Shown here: positions 43,700-56,712 of the stretch, in pieces
Numbering within the stretch: the stretch's first letter is position 1
Layout of the letters: each line of letters begins with the position of its first letter
Translations under genes and position numbers: made by a program
Notes under the pieces: model-generated
What the model was told of the DNA's origin: nothing
Seen by the model: the letters and a program-made list of their open reading frames with translations, nothing else
Databases searched by the model: none
NCBI RefSeq assembly: GCF_030704535.1
Contig: NC_081808.1
Location: forward strand, 22,819,501-22,883,500
Length of the DNA: 64,000 bases
Direction: 5' to 3'
Source: Vitis vinifera
Lineage: Eukaryota; Streptophyta; Magnoliopsida; Vitales; Vitaceae

Positions 43700-45263
43700 C
43701 AACTGATGCACAGCTTGTTTTAGCCTGTCTTCACACTCAGATTTTCAATATCATTAGTAGTTGAATCAATCTCCCGAATAGTTCTTTTTCCATGTACAAA
43801 AAGTGGCAGCACTCTGGTGGAGCCGACATGTTACTTTTCTGTCTTAATGGCAATGGAAAAGTGGCTTCCATCATGACTCTCTGCTAAGACATGTATAAAA
43901 ACAAAATTCATCTTCAACTTTGATTCGGCTTCTTTAAGAAAATATTTTTCAAATTTGTGCTGAATTAGAAGGCCGGATAAGAAAACTGAAAGGCTTGTAC
44001 ACTTTTTTATTAATTAGAAAAAAGCCATTGTCTGAATGTAAAAATTGAAAATTCATATTAAGATGATGTTTGTATTTTTGTTGAATACAAAAAATTAAAA
44101 TATTTAACTTATTTTATTTCATAAAAGCAACTTATTGATAATAAGTTGAGCATGATCATGGGTTGTTTGCGACAAAGTGGCAACACGGTTTGTTAGGGTG
44201 ACACAGTTAACGATCAGATCATGTACTTAACTTGACCTAGAGGTAGTGAATCACGGAGGTACCTCCTTATGTCTCGTGACAAATTAACCTTTTTTTGGGT
44301 ATCTTATAATAGACTAGTCCCTTTTAGGGGAAATCATTTTAGTAGCACAAATGCCACAAATATAAATAAAAGGTAATATTAAAGTTTTCCGTTATTATGT
44401 TTTTTATTTTCGAAATGTGTTTTATAAATCATATCTATTTTACAAAAATGTATACCAAAAGAGATTTGATAATTTAATTTTCAAACATCATTTTATAATG
44501 TTTTTTATAATAAATAATTATTAAATATAAACATATATATTTAATATATACCCTCTAATCATTAAAATAACCGTCCATATAATTTATTTTACTATATTAA
44601 TATCTAGACCAATTAAAATATTTATGATTTGAAAATGATAAACCAAATTTTATAAAGGCATCGGTAACATAAAGGCACATATAGATGCATTTTGAAAAAA
44701 AGAAAAAAAACGATAGGGTGATAATATAGTTAAAATAGATAAAATAATAAAATGGAAATGACTTATGAAGAAATTGATCTATTAATATTATCCCTTAATT
44801 AAAGATAATAACGAGATTTGATAAGAGATTAAGGTTCTCGTCTAGAACAAACAGTTTAATGTTCATCAAAATAAAAAATATAGAAAGCACGTTTGTCAAT
44901 AAAAAAAACGGTTTTTTCTTTTTTGTTTTTACAAACAAAAAATGCATTATTTTTAAATAATTTTTTTTAGTTGTTTTATATTATTTTCACTTTTTTTTTT
45001 AAGATTGTTTTAAAAAATAATTATTCAAACATGTAAAAATATTAAAAATAGATTAAAAATATTTAAAATTTTCATATAAACTTTTGTTCTATAAAAATAA
45101 AAGAATTGTTCTCAAAAACTATTTTTCATAATTATTTTGACTAAAAGTGACAAAAATATGAAATTACAAATCTAACTTTCCACTTTTTTTTTACCAAAAA
45201 AAACTCATTTTTGGATAAAAATATCCTCACTTTTTTACTGTAAAAATAATATTTTATTTTGAA

Positions 45264-45305
<42 letters not shown>

Positions 45306-45574
45306 TTGGTTACCCTTCAAATTAAAAAATGAGATAGACTAATTTTATAAATTTGAGATTTTTTTCATCCCGATTTAGTCGACGAAGAACCGAGGAGTAG
45401 ACATGGTTGCAAAACGCAAACACAGGGTAGCCGATGTTCTTCTTGCATCACAAAAGCAGCCACGATGATTGAAAACGCATATAAACATGGCCTATGTTCT
45501 TTTGTTTTTAAAAAAATGACATTTATACAATGTAATGGACATTGCGTTAAACCCATGTAGAGGTTTTTTTCTTG
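43700..45574. other. AT-rich intergenic DNA
   Basis: No gene seen. A (TA)n run lies at about 45268-45296. Long A/T runs make open frames meaningless here. Confidence 0.5.
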
Positions 45575-47629
45575 GGGAAAGTGGGTTTTGACCCATTAAT
45601 TTGAAAATATATAGAAAAAAGAATTTAAATTTTTATAAATCATATTTATCTTCACCTATTTAAAAAAAAATTAATATGTGTACTTTTTTATAATTCAAAT
45701 AATTATTTTTTTAAAATAATCATTTTCAAAGTTAATAATATCAATTAATAATTTTTTTTTACTATGAGAACTGATGTGAGATTAATAAAATAAGAAATTA
45801 AAAAAATTAAAAATACAATTAAAATTAAAAGAACTTTAAAACTAAAAATATAAGAATAAAATATAAATTTTCACTTAATTAAAGGATCCTGGTAGAAAAT
45901 ATAAATATCTAGAAAGAACTGAAAATACAATGGAAATAAATATTTTATTTTAAAATTTTTAAGTTTCTTTTAATTGTAATTAATTTTTATGTATTTTAGT
46001 TTTAACTATATTTTAAATTTTTTAAATTTATTATTTTATTATTGATGTCAACTAACAAAATTTTTATTCAATTTTATTAAATAAAAGGAGAAAATAAGGG
46101 TGATAAAATAAAGGCTATTCTTTAAATTTTTTATTCAATTTTATTGGGATTAAAAAAAATCTTTTTAAACACAAGAAAAGCAAATAAAAAGATATAAAAT
46201 TAGAGAAATTAAAATAAGATTTTATAGTAGTTCAACACTTCATTGCCTATGTCCACTCTTCTCAAGTTCCTAATCGAGTGAGGTTCCACTAACTTGAAGC
46301 CTCAACCAAACTTCGAATCACCTTCACACTTGAATTCCAATTCCAATGGGCTCTTACACAATCTCTTCAAATTTCAACTCATTTTAAGGTTTAAATACTC
46401 AATTGACAAATATGAATCTCTCAACCTATCTCAACAATGGTCCAAATACAATTCAAGGCTAGGATGAATCACAAAGGCGCACTAAAGAGTGTGCAAATGG
46501 AGATTTAATACACCAACAAAAGAATGAGAGCTTTTAAAGTAAGAACTAGTGGGTAGACAAATAAATGCTGGTATTCTCTTGCTCATAAATGAAGTAGAGC
46601 TCTCTATTTATAGGTTTCTAACCTTGGGAGCCAAGAAAACAAAAAAACAGCCTCAACCGGTCAAGTTGGGGGTTGATCGATTCACTAGTCGTTGAAGCAT
46701 TTAATGTTTGGTATGTGACCGTTACCCTCAATCGGGAAGGAAAGGCTATTGGAAGAAAGAAAGTGTTTTTTGCACTTCTCGAATGAACTTCGACTGAAAA
46801 GTTGTAACAGGTCGACCGATACCCTGACCGATTGAGCCGGTTTGGACAGAGCCTTAACCAATTCACCATTTTTGACTCAAAAACCTATCTTTTTCTGGTC
46901 TTTTTGCTTTCAACACTTAGGCAAGGTCTTTAGGTAAAATTATATACCAATTTTGAAACGTTTTACCTAAGGTTCATTTGATAGATCTCGGATTTTAATA
47001 GAAATGTAACTTTAAAGTATAAACCGAGTTTTTCAAAGATGCATGAAATGATATGTAAATCTTAAGTGCACTCATGCATTCATCTTACATATGTTTCATA
47101 TGGTTAAAGGTCTTCCAAAAGTCTTGATCTTGCATCCATTAGGTTATTTGATGAATTTTCAAATTAACACTTGAAATTCTTTATAATTCAAATCAATTAG
47201 TAACTTAACCATGACTTGTTATCATCAAAATATGATTATGAGAACCCTTGGGCTAACAAAGGAGATTTACATAATACACAGTATAAAATCATTATTAACT
47301 AGAGGATTATAAACATTCTATTTATCATTTGAGAATCCTAGAGAATTTTTTTCATAATAATTTGTATCTCATATTATATAATAAAAAAAGTATAATATAT
47401 TTATTTATAAAACATTTTTATCAAATTAAAATTAAATATTAATTTTGGACAATTTTATTTAATATTATCAAGTTAAAAGGTATTTCAAAAAATAATTATT
47501 TAAGTTATGAAAAAGTACATATATTTTAGAATATTTTTAAATAAATGAACAAAAATTTATTTATAAAAGTTATAGTTTTTTTTTTATACATATGTTTTTT
47601 CAAATTAGCCATCAAAACCCACTTTTCCC
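45575..47629. mobile_element. Long-TIR non-autonomous DNA transposon, copy B, with nested insertion
   Basis: The left end GGGAAAGTGGGTTTTGACCC and the complement of the right end (GGGAAAAGTGGGTTTTGATG) match each other and the ends of copy A (12339-13130). The TIR blocks TTTATAAATCA and TTTAAAAA and the AT-rich interior at 45760-46080 are also shared with copy A. Copy B is 2055 bp, against 792 bp for copy A, because unrelated sequence at about 46150-47330 is inserted. No transposase frame was found. T-rich flanks hide the target duplication. Confidence 0.65.
46150..47330. other. Insertion nested in TIR element copy B, LTR-like
   Basis: Less AT-rich than its host, with features of LTR sequence on the minus strand, including CCGGTC...TGATCGATT words and CTATTTATAGGTTTCTAACC at about 46602, which resembles CTTATTTATAGGTCTGCAAC at about 54541. 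No coding sequence. I cannot give exact ends or a family. Confidence 0.35.
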
Positions 47630-47812
47630 TTCTTTTTTTTCATTTTACAAATATATATACATATGTCCAAAACTCAATATTTTAAACCCAAAATAGGTCA
47701 TGTTGACCCAAAATTCGAGAAAACAATTTGCCTGAAGAAGAGTTCGTCTGACAATATTTTTAAAGAAAACAAATAGTAAAATTTAGAAAATAACTTTTTA
47801 AAAAAATATATA

Positions 47813-47842
<30 letters not shown>
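47813..47842. repeat. (TA)n microsatellite
   Basis: TA-rich run with one interruption. Confidence 0.8.
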
Positions 47843-47844
<2 letters not shown>

Positions 47845-48663
47845 TTTTATGAAACATTTATGGATGATTATCCTAAAAACTTTTTTAGAAAAAACGCTTT
47901 TATAAAAATAATCTCTTAAAAAACATTATTAAACCCACTCTAAATAAACAAAAAAAGTAATATTAAATAGTCCACCTAGTGAGGAATTCTTTTGCCTTTG
48001 GTTGCAACCATGCAACCAATGGCCCAGTAATTGTTCAATATAATAATTCAATTCAATATTTGTTTCTATATTAATCTAGTGTTGATCCAACTTCTAGTGG
48101 TTTATTCACTTACTGTGATCCAAATGTCCAAGAAATTTAAAAAAAAAAAAAAAAAAAAGGAAAAAAGGCCAACCCTCCATCAAACCAATCCCTGAAAGAG
48201 CAATCCATCCTATAATTTATTCTTCTATGTGTATTGATATGAGATGGCCTGCTTGTGGAACACAGCAGCTAATCAGCTCCTGATTATGGTTAATTAGCTT
48301 GGCAAAAAGCATTAAAGATAATTCATGGTATAGCAGAAACAAAAATTGTGAATAATTCTCCTCGGACAGAGAATTGGTCCTAGGTTGCAGGCATAACCCA
48401 ACAACCCAGATATTAAAAAACAATGCAGATCCTCCATAACACAGGCTGAGAGATATAACAGACTGTTGATATTCCATTCACCACTCCACAAAATTTACAT
48501 ATCCGAAATGCAAGGTTCAACAATGTAGCATAATACGGAATCAAAATAGTCGACGGGCAGTTTATTTAACATTCATCGCTCCAAAACTGAATTTACATAC
48601 CCAACGTTCAAAGCTAAAACAGTATATAATACAGAAACAAGGTTGCTCATATACCTCTTTCCT

Positions 48664-51600
48664 TTAATTGAGGACTTTTCGGCAGATGAATTTGCTTACT
48701 CTGGTAGACAATATCAGCCATGGAATAATTCCAACCTGCAATTACAATAAATAAATGATGACAAATCCATCCAAGCTACCGCAGATGCAATACAATAGCT
48801 TAAGTTTTAAATTTAGATACTGAATGTATTGGGCTGCATATGCATCAAGTGGTTCTAAAATAGTTGATTCAAGGTTTAGTTGAGTTCCCTATTTCACCAA
48901 AGCTATAGTTTAACTATGTTACATGTAACAGTACTAGCACACTCATCCTTTTAACTAATATCAAGGATAGAGGTCACACAGTCTACAACATGAAAAGGTC
49001 TCTGCCATCCCTGCTAATAATGAAGAGTGAATTGAAGACCCTAATTTTATTAGTAAAGTGTTCCATAAGAAGGAAACGTCTGCGAACATTGGATCTGGAG
49101 CTATTTTGGCGCCTAATATACAAGGACCCAAACACTAGAAGAAGCCCACACCTGTTCTCAGTACAGAAAATTTTCAAATGCCTTCAACAGAAACTATTAT
49201 TTTTATTTTAATGGCTTGGAGGAAGAAATTAAGATGAACCTTTTATGTTTTTTACAAAGGTTATGAAGATGTTCCCCTCATGGAAACTGGACCAGAAAAT
49301 TCCCTTGAGATGTGCTGATAAGAAAACACTGATGTCTGATGTTTGATCTAACAGCCATGTGGGAAGAGCTCAAGTTTATTAACAGGAGAACACACTCACA
49401 GCATTTTTTGTTTTGCAAGTAGCTTTGTGGTTTTCCATTCATGGGCAAAAGTTTCCTAAACTATATGGAGCAGTAATTTTCCCCAACATCTAGCAGCAGC
49501 AAAACAATATGCTGTACACCTCTCCTCATAGCTTTTATCTGTTGTGCAGATTGATTTGTGGTATTCCTTAAATGGGTAACCACTTCTCAAACAAGTACTG
49601 GCAGTAAAGTCTAGTGGCAGGCTGCAGCAAGTGTTAGGAGATTGCCACCAATTAAATCATTTCATTACAAGACATGCAGTGCATCTTAATGCCCTGCCCC
49701 GATGCAGAACTCGTATAAGAGATCCAATTCTTGACATGAGGTTTGAGCATCAATCAAATTGTTCTGTTGCTTGTGGTTACCAGACACATGGTGCAACCCA
49801 TTGCCCCACCCCCATGAAGAACTCAGATAAGTGACCCCAGCACTAATGAGGTTACTCTAGCACAGGAAATAAAAATAATAACAAAGAAAAACAAGAATTT
49901 CAGTTCTAATTACCATAACATTGTCATTCGAAGAAACCCCAGATCTCCAAGATAACACCTTTCCTGAAGAAAACAAAAAGGTAGATATACATAATTAAGG
50001 TTGATGAATACAGACAGAAGTTGGTAGAGAATAATAAAATCACAATGGTAAGCAGGAAACGCATGCAGTCTTTAATATCAATCAATGTATTGGTTAAAAG
50101 AATGTATTACCAAAGGGTTGCACAAGTTGCTTAGATATGGCAGCAACAGGAGAGCTCCAATACCAGCAAACCAGCACAAAATAAAAAAACACCTATATGG
50201 TACAATCATGTGAATAAACTTTTAGAACCTCGAGGAAGGGAACAACTCAAGTTCTTAAAAAAAAATGTTCCAGGAACCACCTTCAAAAAAAGCAGAGCTT
50301 TCAGATAAGAATCATAAGACGATTTCTTTTCCCTGTTGAGTGATTCTTGATCTAGAAGTGATAAATATAAGCTGTTAGAAACTTTCAATTGTATAAGGCA
50401 ATACATATCCAAATTGCAAAAGCAACAAATTAACCAGCAGGAAATATAAGCTTTGACTTAAAGTAAAATGAAAATTAATTTGATGGTTATAAACAAATGT
50501 AGGAAGCAGATGATAAAAATGAATGTCTGTGCAAGCTGTTAGAAAGCACATGATGACATAAAGTTAAACAGAAGATATATCCATAAATTGAGAAAGATGT
50601 TGAGAAAGACCATCGAAGCCAACTCTCAAAAGGAAGTATGAATATATATATTGAATGAATTAGTTTTCTGCAAGATTTATCCACTCCTTTAGTTTGTACA
50701 TCTACCTTGAAATGAAAGATATTTGCTGAGTGAATCAAGTTCCTGCTATATTTATCCACACTATCTACCTCAAAATGAAAGACCTTACTCTCTTCGCTTA
50801 TCCCATCCATCATAAGGAGTTCACAAAGTCATCCTTCAGAATGTAACCCCATAACCCTGAAAACTAAATTCTAAATTAATTCCTACTGTTATATACAATT
50901 CACCCACATTATTAATCATTGATTTTCTCATATGCTCCAAACAGAATCCAAAGAAGACCCACCAAATCGTATAGGAACAAATCTTTATAACTCAAAGAAT
51001 TTTAGATTGGATGTCTAAAAATGAGTGCCAAAATATATATATATATATATATATATAAGAACTTCAATATAATTGTATACTTTTCAGAAGTTCCTTCTCC
51101 TTAGCTGCTGCCATCCTTCTGAGTTTTGCAGCCTGTGCAAATGTTGACGGCCTGAAATTAATAAAGAATAAAAGACTGTCGAATTCCACATTCTTTAAAA
51201 TACTAAAAATTAAAATGACAAAGATAAAAAAGGAAAAGGCCAGAAAGCATATCATGAAAGAGTGGCAATATGGATAAAGCTTTTATGGAAAAATATATAT
51301 ATATATAAAAAAAAGAAATGTCTAATAAGATAAAACTTAATAAACAGCTATTCATATAATTCAAAACAAAGGAGCTAAACTTCCATATGATACATTTTAA
51401 TTGGAGGGGAAAGAGGTCAATTAAATATTAGAAGCACTCACTGTGAAAATGCGCTTGCCTCCTTCAAGAGTTGCTTTATTTCTCCACGCAACTTGTCATC
51501 TTCAGCACTTCTCAACCCTCTCTAGAAGGAAAAAGAGGAACCAAAAGAACAATCATTTCAAAAGAGCCATCTTTCAGTACTAGAGGTAAAACAACTGTTA

Positions 51601-52271
51601 CGCTATCTCAACAAAGATATTAGAATGAAAAGAATGAAGTTCCATTACTTGAAGAAAGTAACAATGATATTAGCATGTGATGGCTCCCGGATTCTACTGA
51701 TTCTGGCTACCCATTATTCATGAGGGTCCATATTTTTTTGTTATAGTATCGATGTTCAAATTCATGACAAACTTAATCACCCAGATTAAGATTTCTAGTG
51801 CTGTTATTTTCAACAAGGTTGAGACTCCCAGTACAAATATGTGATGTTATGCTCAATTGTTTGTGTCGAACTCCATAATAATAACCATTCAATGCGATCA
51901 AAAAAGCAATTTACATGGTTACCAAATCTCACAATGCATCGTTCTTGATGAACGTGGTCCCTCGCCCATGGTTTTCAATGTGATAACAAACGGAAAAACT
52001 CAAACAGAATTTGAAACCCTAATTTAACACAATAAAAACCAAAAAAAAACACAAGAGTCTCATCAATTCTCATGTGGTCATACAAAAACACGAAACAATC
52101 ACCCAAAATCATATTCCTTGTTCCACATTTCGATTAAAAAGAATTGAGAGAGAAGAAAGGAGTTACCTTCTTGGAGAGTTCTAGCCACACGGAAATGAAT
52201 TGGAAGGAGATGACGACGGTGAAAATTAGGGGAGCTGCAAGAGAGTTTCGGTGATCTAGGCTTTCCTCCAT
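48664..52271 (-). CDS. GET1: GET1/WRB-like receptor for tail-anchored protein insertion
   Basis: Seven exons join in phase with GT-AG ends: 52271-52167, 51521-51442, 51151-51081, 50351-50281, 50192-50111, 49963-49914 and 48735-48664 (stop). They give 176 aa. The layout is that of GET1 (WRB/CHD5): a first membrane helix (APLIFTVVISFQFISVWLEL, residues about 14-33), then a charged cytosolic coiled coil (FAQAAKLRRMAAAKEKELLK, then REKKSSYDSYLKALLFLK), then a second helix (VFFYFVLVCWYWSSPVAAIS). The last exons carry LSWRSGVSSNDNVMVGIIPW and LSTRVSKFICRKV around a third helix. Family knowledge: with its partner, GET1 receives tail-anchored proteins from the GET3 ATPase at the ER. Length is as expected, and no exon shows damage. 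Confidence 0.95.
51030..51056. repeat. (AT)n microsatellite in a GET1 intron
   Basis: AT run just downstream of exon 3 (51151-51081) in the sense of transcription. Confidence 0.9.
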
Positions 52272-52329
52272 TGCTTCTTCTTCCTCTTCTTCTTCCTGAA
52301 GATTGATTTACCCTTTACAATGCATGATT

Positions 52330-53210
52330 GATGGGCTGTGAGAAGAACACTTGGAGGTGAATTGGGAAAGGGCAAACCACGCAAGGCATCAAACCAGGTG
52401 TCCACATGACCGGATCAGTTGGGTCGATACAAATTTGGTCTGGGCCTTTGTGTATGGGCTGGCCCAGAGCAGTTCCTCGTTTTTAGCTGATCCATAAAAC
52501 CATACCTTTAGGGACCCTTTGGGTACACATTTTATTTTCTATTTTTAAAATTAAAAAAATAGTAATAATTTTTTTTTACATAAGATAGAAGAACTTTGAA
52601 AATTGAGCTAAAATTTTAAAAAATATAAGGTAAATTTATAAGAGGTTATTTTTTTATGTATAAAACTTACTATTATTTCTTATTTGTAAAAACAAAAAAT
52701 AAAATTATATCCACACAAAAAAAATTTAAAAATAAGAAGTGTATCCAAAAGAATATTTACTGTCACTTTTGGTATATTTTCTATTTTTTGTTTTTAAAAT
52801 CATAAATTATTATTTAAAAATAGAACATTTGTCAAAAATTAAAATTAAAATTTACTATGTTTTTAAAAATTAATTTGTATCTTATTTTTTTTATATTTTC
52901 TTAAGATAAAGCTACTAGACCAACTGTTTTTAAAAACACTTTTCAAAAAAAAAAACATGAGACTCATTTGGATGAATAAATTTTAATTATTTTTATTTTT
53001 TTCAATTTTATTTTCTAAAAAAAATAAATTAATTTATATAATATTAATTAAATTTTAATTTAAGTCTTATGAAAAATAAAATATTTTTAAATTTAAAATA
53101 TAAAGTTTTTAATATAATATGAATATTAATATTATAATAACATCATAAATTGTATTTATTACAAAAATAATACATATAGTTATAAAATGTGAATATTAAT
53201 TAATGTCTTT
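52330..53210. other. Intergenic DNA upstream of GET1
   Basis: The first part holds the GET1 promoter. From about 52500 the sequence is AT-rich with long A and T runs and looks like old transposon debris. No gene seen. Confidence 0.45.
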
Positions 53211-53439
53211 ATAAATACATGAATTCGATCTAGAAACATCCATCTCACAAGTTTGAGCTTTCTATCTTGAGATACTTATTCTATGTTAGTTTTTTTTGTC
53301 ATATGTTTTTGTTGCGATAAATCTAGAGAAGCCTAGGATAGAATGCATGCACCCTACATGATCTAGGGTAAAGGAATAGAGCAATCCGGGATTCTAGCAA
53401 TGCGATCATGAAATTTGTGGTCGTAGCAATTTCTTTAAT

Positions 53440-54330
53440 GGAATTTGACACATGCGTCTTGGAGCTAAAGTACGTTAGCTGATCAAATAATAGGTGGATT
53501 TGTAACTTAAGGATTGGAGAGATAATCTTGATGGGTTGATAGCACTATCCTATTAGATTATGGATATCAGTTCATGGAAGTTTTCATGCAATGAATAGTA
53601 GATGATGGACTTGAGCTTTAACTCGTTGTAATTCCATAAGATATTGGAGTGCAATGGACTCTCTTTAGTTGAGGTGTTAGTCAAATTCAAAATTGGATTA
53701 TAAGGAAACCATTATTTTTCTATGGGTTTTAATGGTCCTTACTCGACCTCCTAGTTCATTGTAGCACATTTTGAAGGTATTTTGGGTATGTGAATGCAAG
53801 GTTGCACTAGATCTTATGAATTGACTTTCTAAAATGGGATAATTAATTAATTTGATCATATTAGGCCTAATTAATTCATTTTGACCCAAATGGGTTGGAT
53901 TAGGTAACCCAAACCCATTTTAGGCTCAAGTCACTTAAGCCCATAAGAAAGCTTGTATAAACCCCTTTAAGGGTTAGGGCTTCACTACTTTCTATTCAGT
54001 TTTTTTAGATTCAAGAGAAGGGCCTTAGCCACCCTAATGAGAGAGAGAGAGAGAGAGAGGTCCACCATTTTCTTGTGCCAAGACTCATTTGAAGAGAAAT
54101 CGGGTGGAAGAACACTAGGTAGATGAGTTACAGGACATTTTTTATATTTTTATTGGTTTATAAACAATATGGGAACATTAAAATTGCAAGTATGAGTTCT
54201 AACCTCTATATCTAGTATTTTTATGGTTTTTGTAGTCATAGGTTTCTGTTGCATTACATTTAGAGAAGCTTTAGATAAATGCATGCACCATATGAGATCC
54301 AAGGCCACAAAATTGAGCAATCTAAAGTTC
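53440..54330 (+). mobile_element. LTR fragment, third copy of the 28740-31530 family
   Basis: Colinear with 29345-30230: GAATTTGACACATGC, GGAGAGATAATCTTGATGG, ATATTGGAGTGCAATGG, TCAAAATTGGATTATAAGG, TTAATGGTCCTTACTC, GCTCAAGTCACTTAAGCCC, then TATAAACCCCTTTAAGGGTT. A piece resembling the LTR 3' end (GCATGCACCCTACATGATCT) also lies just before it at about 53345. No pol gene was found. Confidence 0.6.
54038..54060. repeat. (GA)n microsatellite
   Basis: About eleven GA units, inside the LTR fragment at 53440-54330. Confidence 0.9.
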
Positions 54331-54873
54331 CTAACAATTTAATGCACTATAGGTGACTGTTGGTCCTTTTTAAACTTCGATCGATCCTCGACTAGACCTT
54401 GACCAATACTCGACTGAGAAAGATATAACGACTTTTGAATCTTGTTCGTTGAATTCAATAGAAAGGGGAATTTTATGTTTTAAGGTTTTTCCTTCCAAAA
54501 AATTTTCAGATTACTTTAAGTTTGGATATGAATGGTGTTCCCTTATTTATAGGTCTGCAACTTTGGCTACTATAACCACAAATTGTCTTTTAGTCATTAC
54601 CTTTTTATTGGTAGTTTTATTCAAGTGCCTAGGTCTTTTGATAATTTTTATTTTATTTTATTTTATTCAATTTATTTTGAAGAATGTATAAATGTTGGTT
54701 AGTGAACTAAGAAATATTTGTTTGGTGAGAAATTAAACTTTGAGTTTGATTAAATTTTTTAGTTTGGATTTTTAAATCAAACCATCTATTACTAATTGTT
54801 TCAATGGAAATGTAATTTTCACAAGAAAGAATTAAAGCTATTTCTCTATGCACGTGTGCAATTTAAGACATAA

Positions 54874-54891
54874 TAATAATAATAATAATAA
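54874..54891. repeat. (AAT)n microsatellite
   Basis: Short run of AAT units. Confidence 0.8.
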
Positions 54892-55202
54892 TACACTTTA
54901 CTCTTACATTCCCAAGTGACTACATTTATCTCCTAAATCACACTATTGATATCACTTACGAAGCCAATATAAACTATGGGGCACATAGCCCCTTCAAAAT
55001 TCCCAAAAAATGAAAATAAAATAAATATGCTTTAAGATTTGGAAATTAGAAATTTTGGTCCTCCTAAAATATATAAGTTTAGTGTTGGCTATTTTTTTTT
55101 AAAAAAAAAAGTTAAAAAGAAAAAGTTTGAAACACTTGTAATTGTAATAAGCTCATTCTAAGCCAGTTTTACAACTGCTTGGATTCCTACATTAAAAACC
55201 TT

Positions 55203-56435
55203 TGTGATATCCCACATCAGATAGGGAAGAAAGTTTTTGTCATTATATAAATACGAGTCTCTCTTAATCTTATAAACACATTCTAAAGTTGTAAGAGCCC
55301 ATTTGGATTCAAAGCAAATAATATCTACACAGTTCGGTGTGGATCGTTACAAATGGTATCAAAGTCGATCCTCAACCCCGATGTGGATGTCTCTTTAGCC
55401 CCATGAGAGATGTTTGTCTATTTGGTCCCGCAATCCCATGCAACAAAGACGTTGTGTCTACATGGGGGTGTTTGTGATATCACACATTGGATATGAGAGA
55501 AAGTTTATAGTATTATATAAGTATGGATCCCTCATAACCATGTAAATGCATTTTAAAGTTGTGAAAGTCCCTTTAGGCTTTGTGCAAACAATATCTACAT
55601 GATTAGGTATAGGTTATTACAAAATGGTATTAGAGTTGATGTTTGACCTCGATGTGAGGGCCTTATGAGGGATGTTTTGTCTATTTGGCCCCACAATCCT
55701 AGAGACACAATGAGGAATTATGTTTGCATGACGGGTGTTTGTCATATCCCACATTGGATAAAGGATAAAGTTCCTAGTACTATATAAGTATAGGTCACTT
55801 TTAACCATGTAAGCACTTTTTAAAGCCGTGAGTGCCCATTTGAGCCTAAAACAGACAATATCTACACAATTAGGTATAAGTCATTACAAAATGGTATCAA
55901 AACTGATCTTCAACCCCGATGTGGGGGTTTGTTTGGCCCTATGAGGAGTGTTTGTGGCCCCGTAATCCCATGGGACACAACGAAGACATTGTGTTTACAT
56001 GGAGGTATTTGTAATATCCTACATCGGATAAAGAAGAAAGTTCCTGATACCATATAAGTATAGATCTCTCTTAACCTTGTAAACGCATTTTAAAACTATG
56101 AGAGCCCCTTTGGGCCTAGAGCAAACAATATTTACATGATTAGGAACAAGTCATGACAAAATGGTATCAAAGTCGATACTTGACTCCGATGTAGGAGTTT
56201 GTTTGGCTGCATAAGGGGTGTTTCTCTGTTTGGCTTCATAATCCCATAGGACACAACAAGGATGTTGTATTTGCATGAAAGGTGCTTGTGATATCCTTCA
56301 TCAAATAGGGAAGAAAGTTCTTCACACTATATAAGTATAGGTCCCTCTTAACCTTGTAGACGTGTTTTAAAGTCGTAAGGACCCCTTTGGGTCTAAAGCG
56401 GACAATATCTACACGATTGGGTGCGGGTCATTACA
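55203..56435 (+). mobile_element. Tandem TRIM retrotransposon array: five LTRs, four internal segments
   Basis: LTR-like units of about 149 bp begin at 55203, 55473, 55740, 56010 and 56287, each with a variant of TGTGATATCCCACATCGGAT. The first and last end in TTACA (55351 and 56435). Each of the first four is followed by AATGGTATCAAAGTCGAT or a close variant, which resembles the TGGTATCAGAGC primer-binding site that pairs with initiator methionine tRNA. About 120 bp later comes a purine-rich tract (such as CATGGGGGTG) just before the next LTR. This LTR-PBS-PPT-LTR layout without coding sequence defines a TRIM. The array shares its LTRs head to tail. A solo relative lies at 43201. I found no target duplication at the outer ends. 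Confidence 0.85.
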
Positions 56436-56712
56436 ATCTCCCAATATAACAACTTTCCCATTCCTCCACTACCTTAAAAGCACTACAATGAAGAATCCCC
56501 AACAAGAAACAACATTACATAGTGTGTCATCACAATGCAAGAGCCCCATTGCTCAAACAAGTTAATCTGTAGATGAACAAAACAAGAGAATTAAATGAGC
56601 AGAATTTTGAAGCAAAACAGGCTCATAATGTCATAAAACGCCAATTTATACATGAGAACCGAGGAACATGACTTAGCTAAGTTTAACCTTATGATAGTAC
56701 TTATGTTAAGGT

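Noticed and set aside
49631..49834. Plus-strand 67-codon frame in the last intron of GET1
   Set aside because: Cysteine and histidine residues suggested a zinc finger at first sight, but the spacing fits no known finger and it lies antisense within an intron.
55203..56435. Cassandra-type TRIM with a 5S rRNA promoter in the LTR
   Set aside because: The LTR start is similar, but I could not see a 5S-like internal promoter block in any of the five LTRs, so I name it only as a TRIM.
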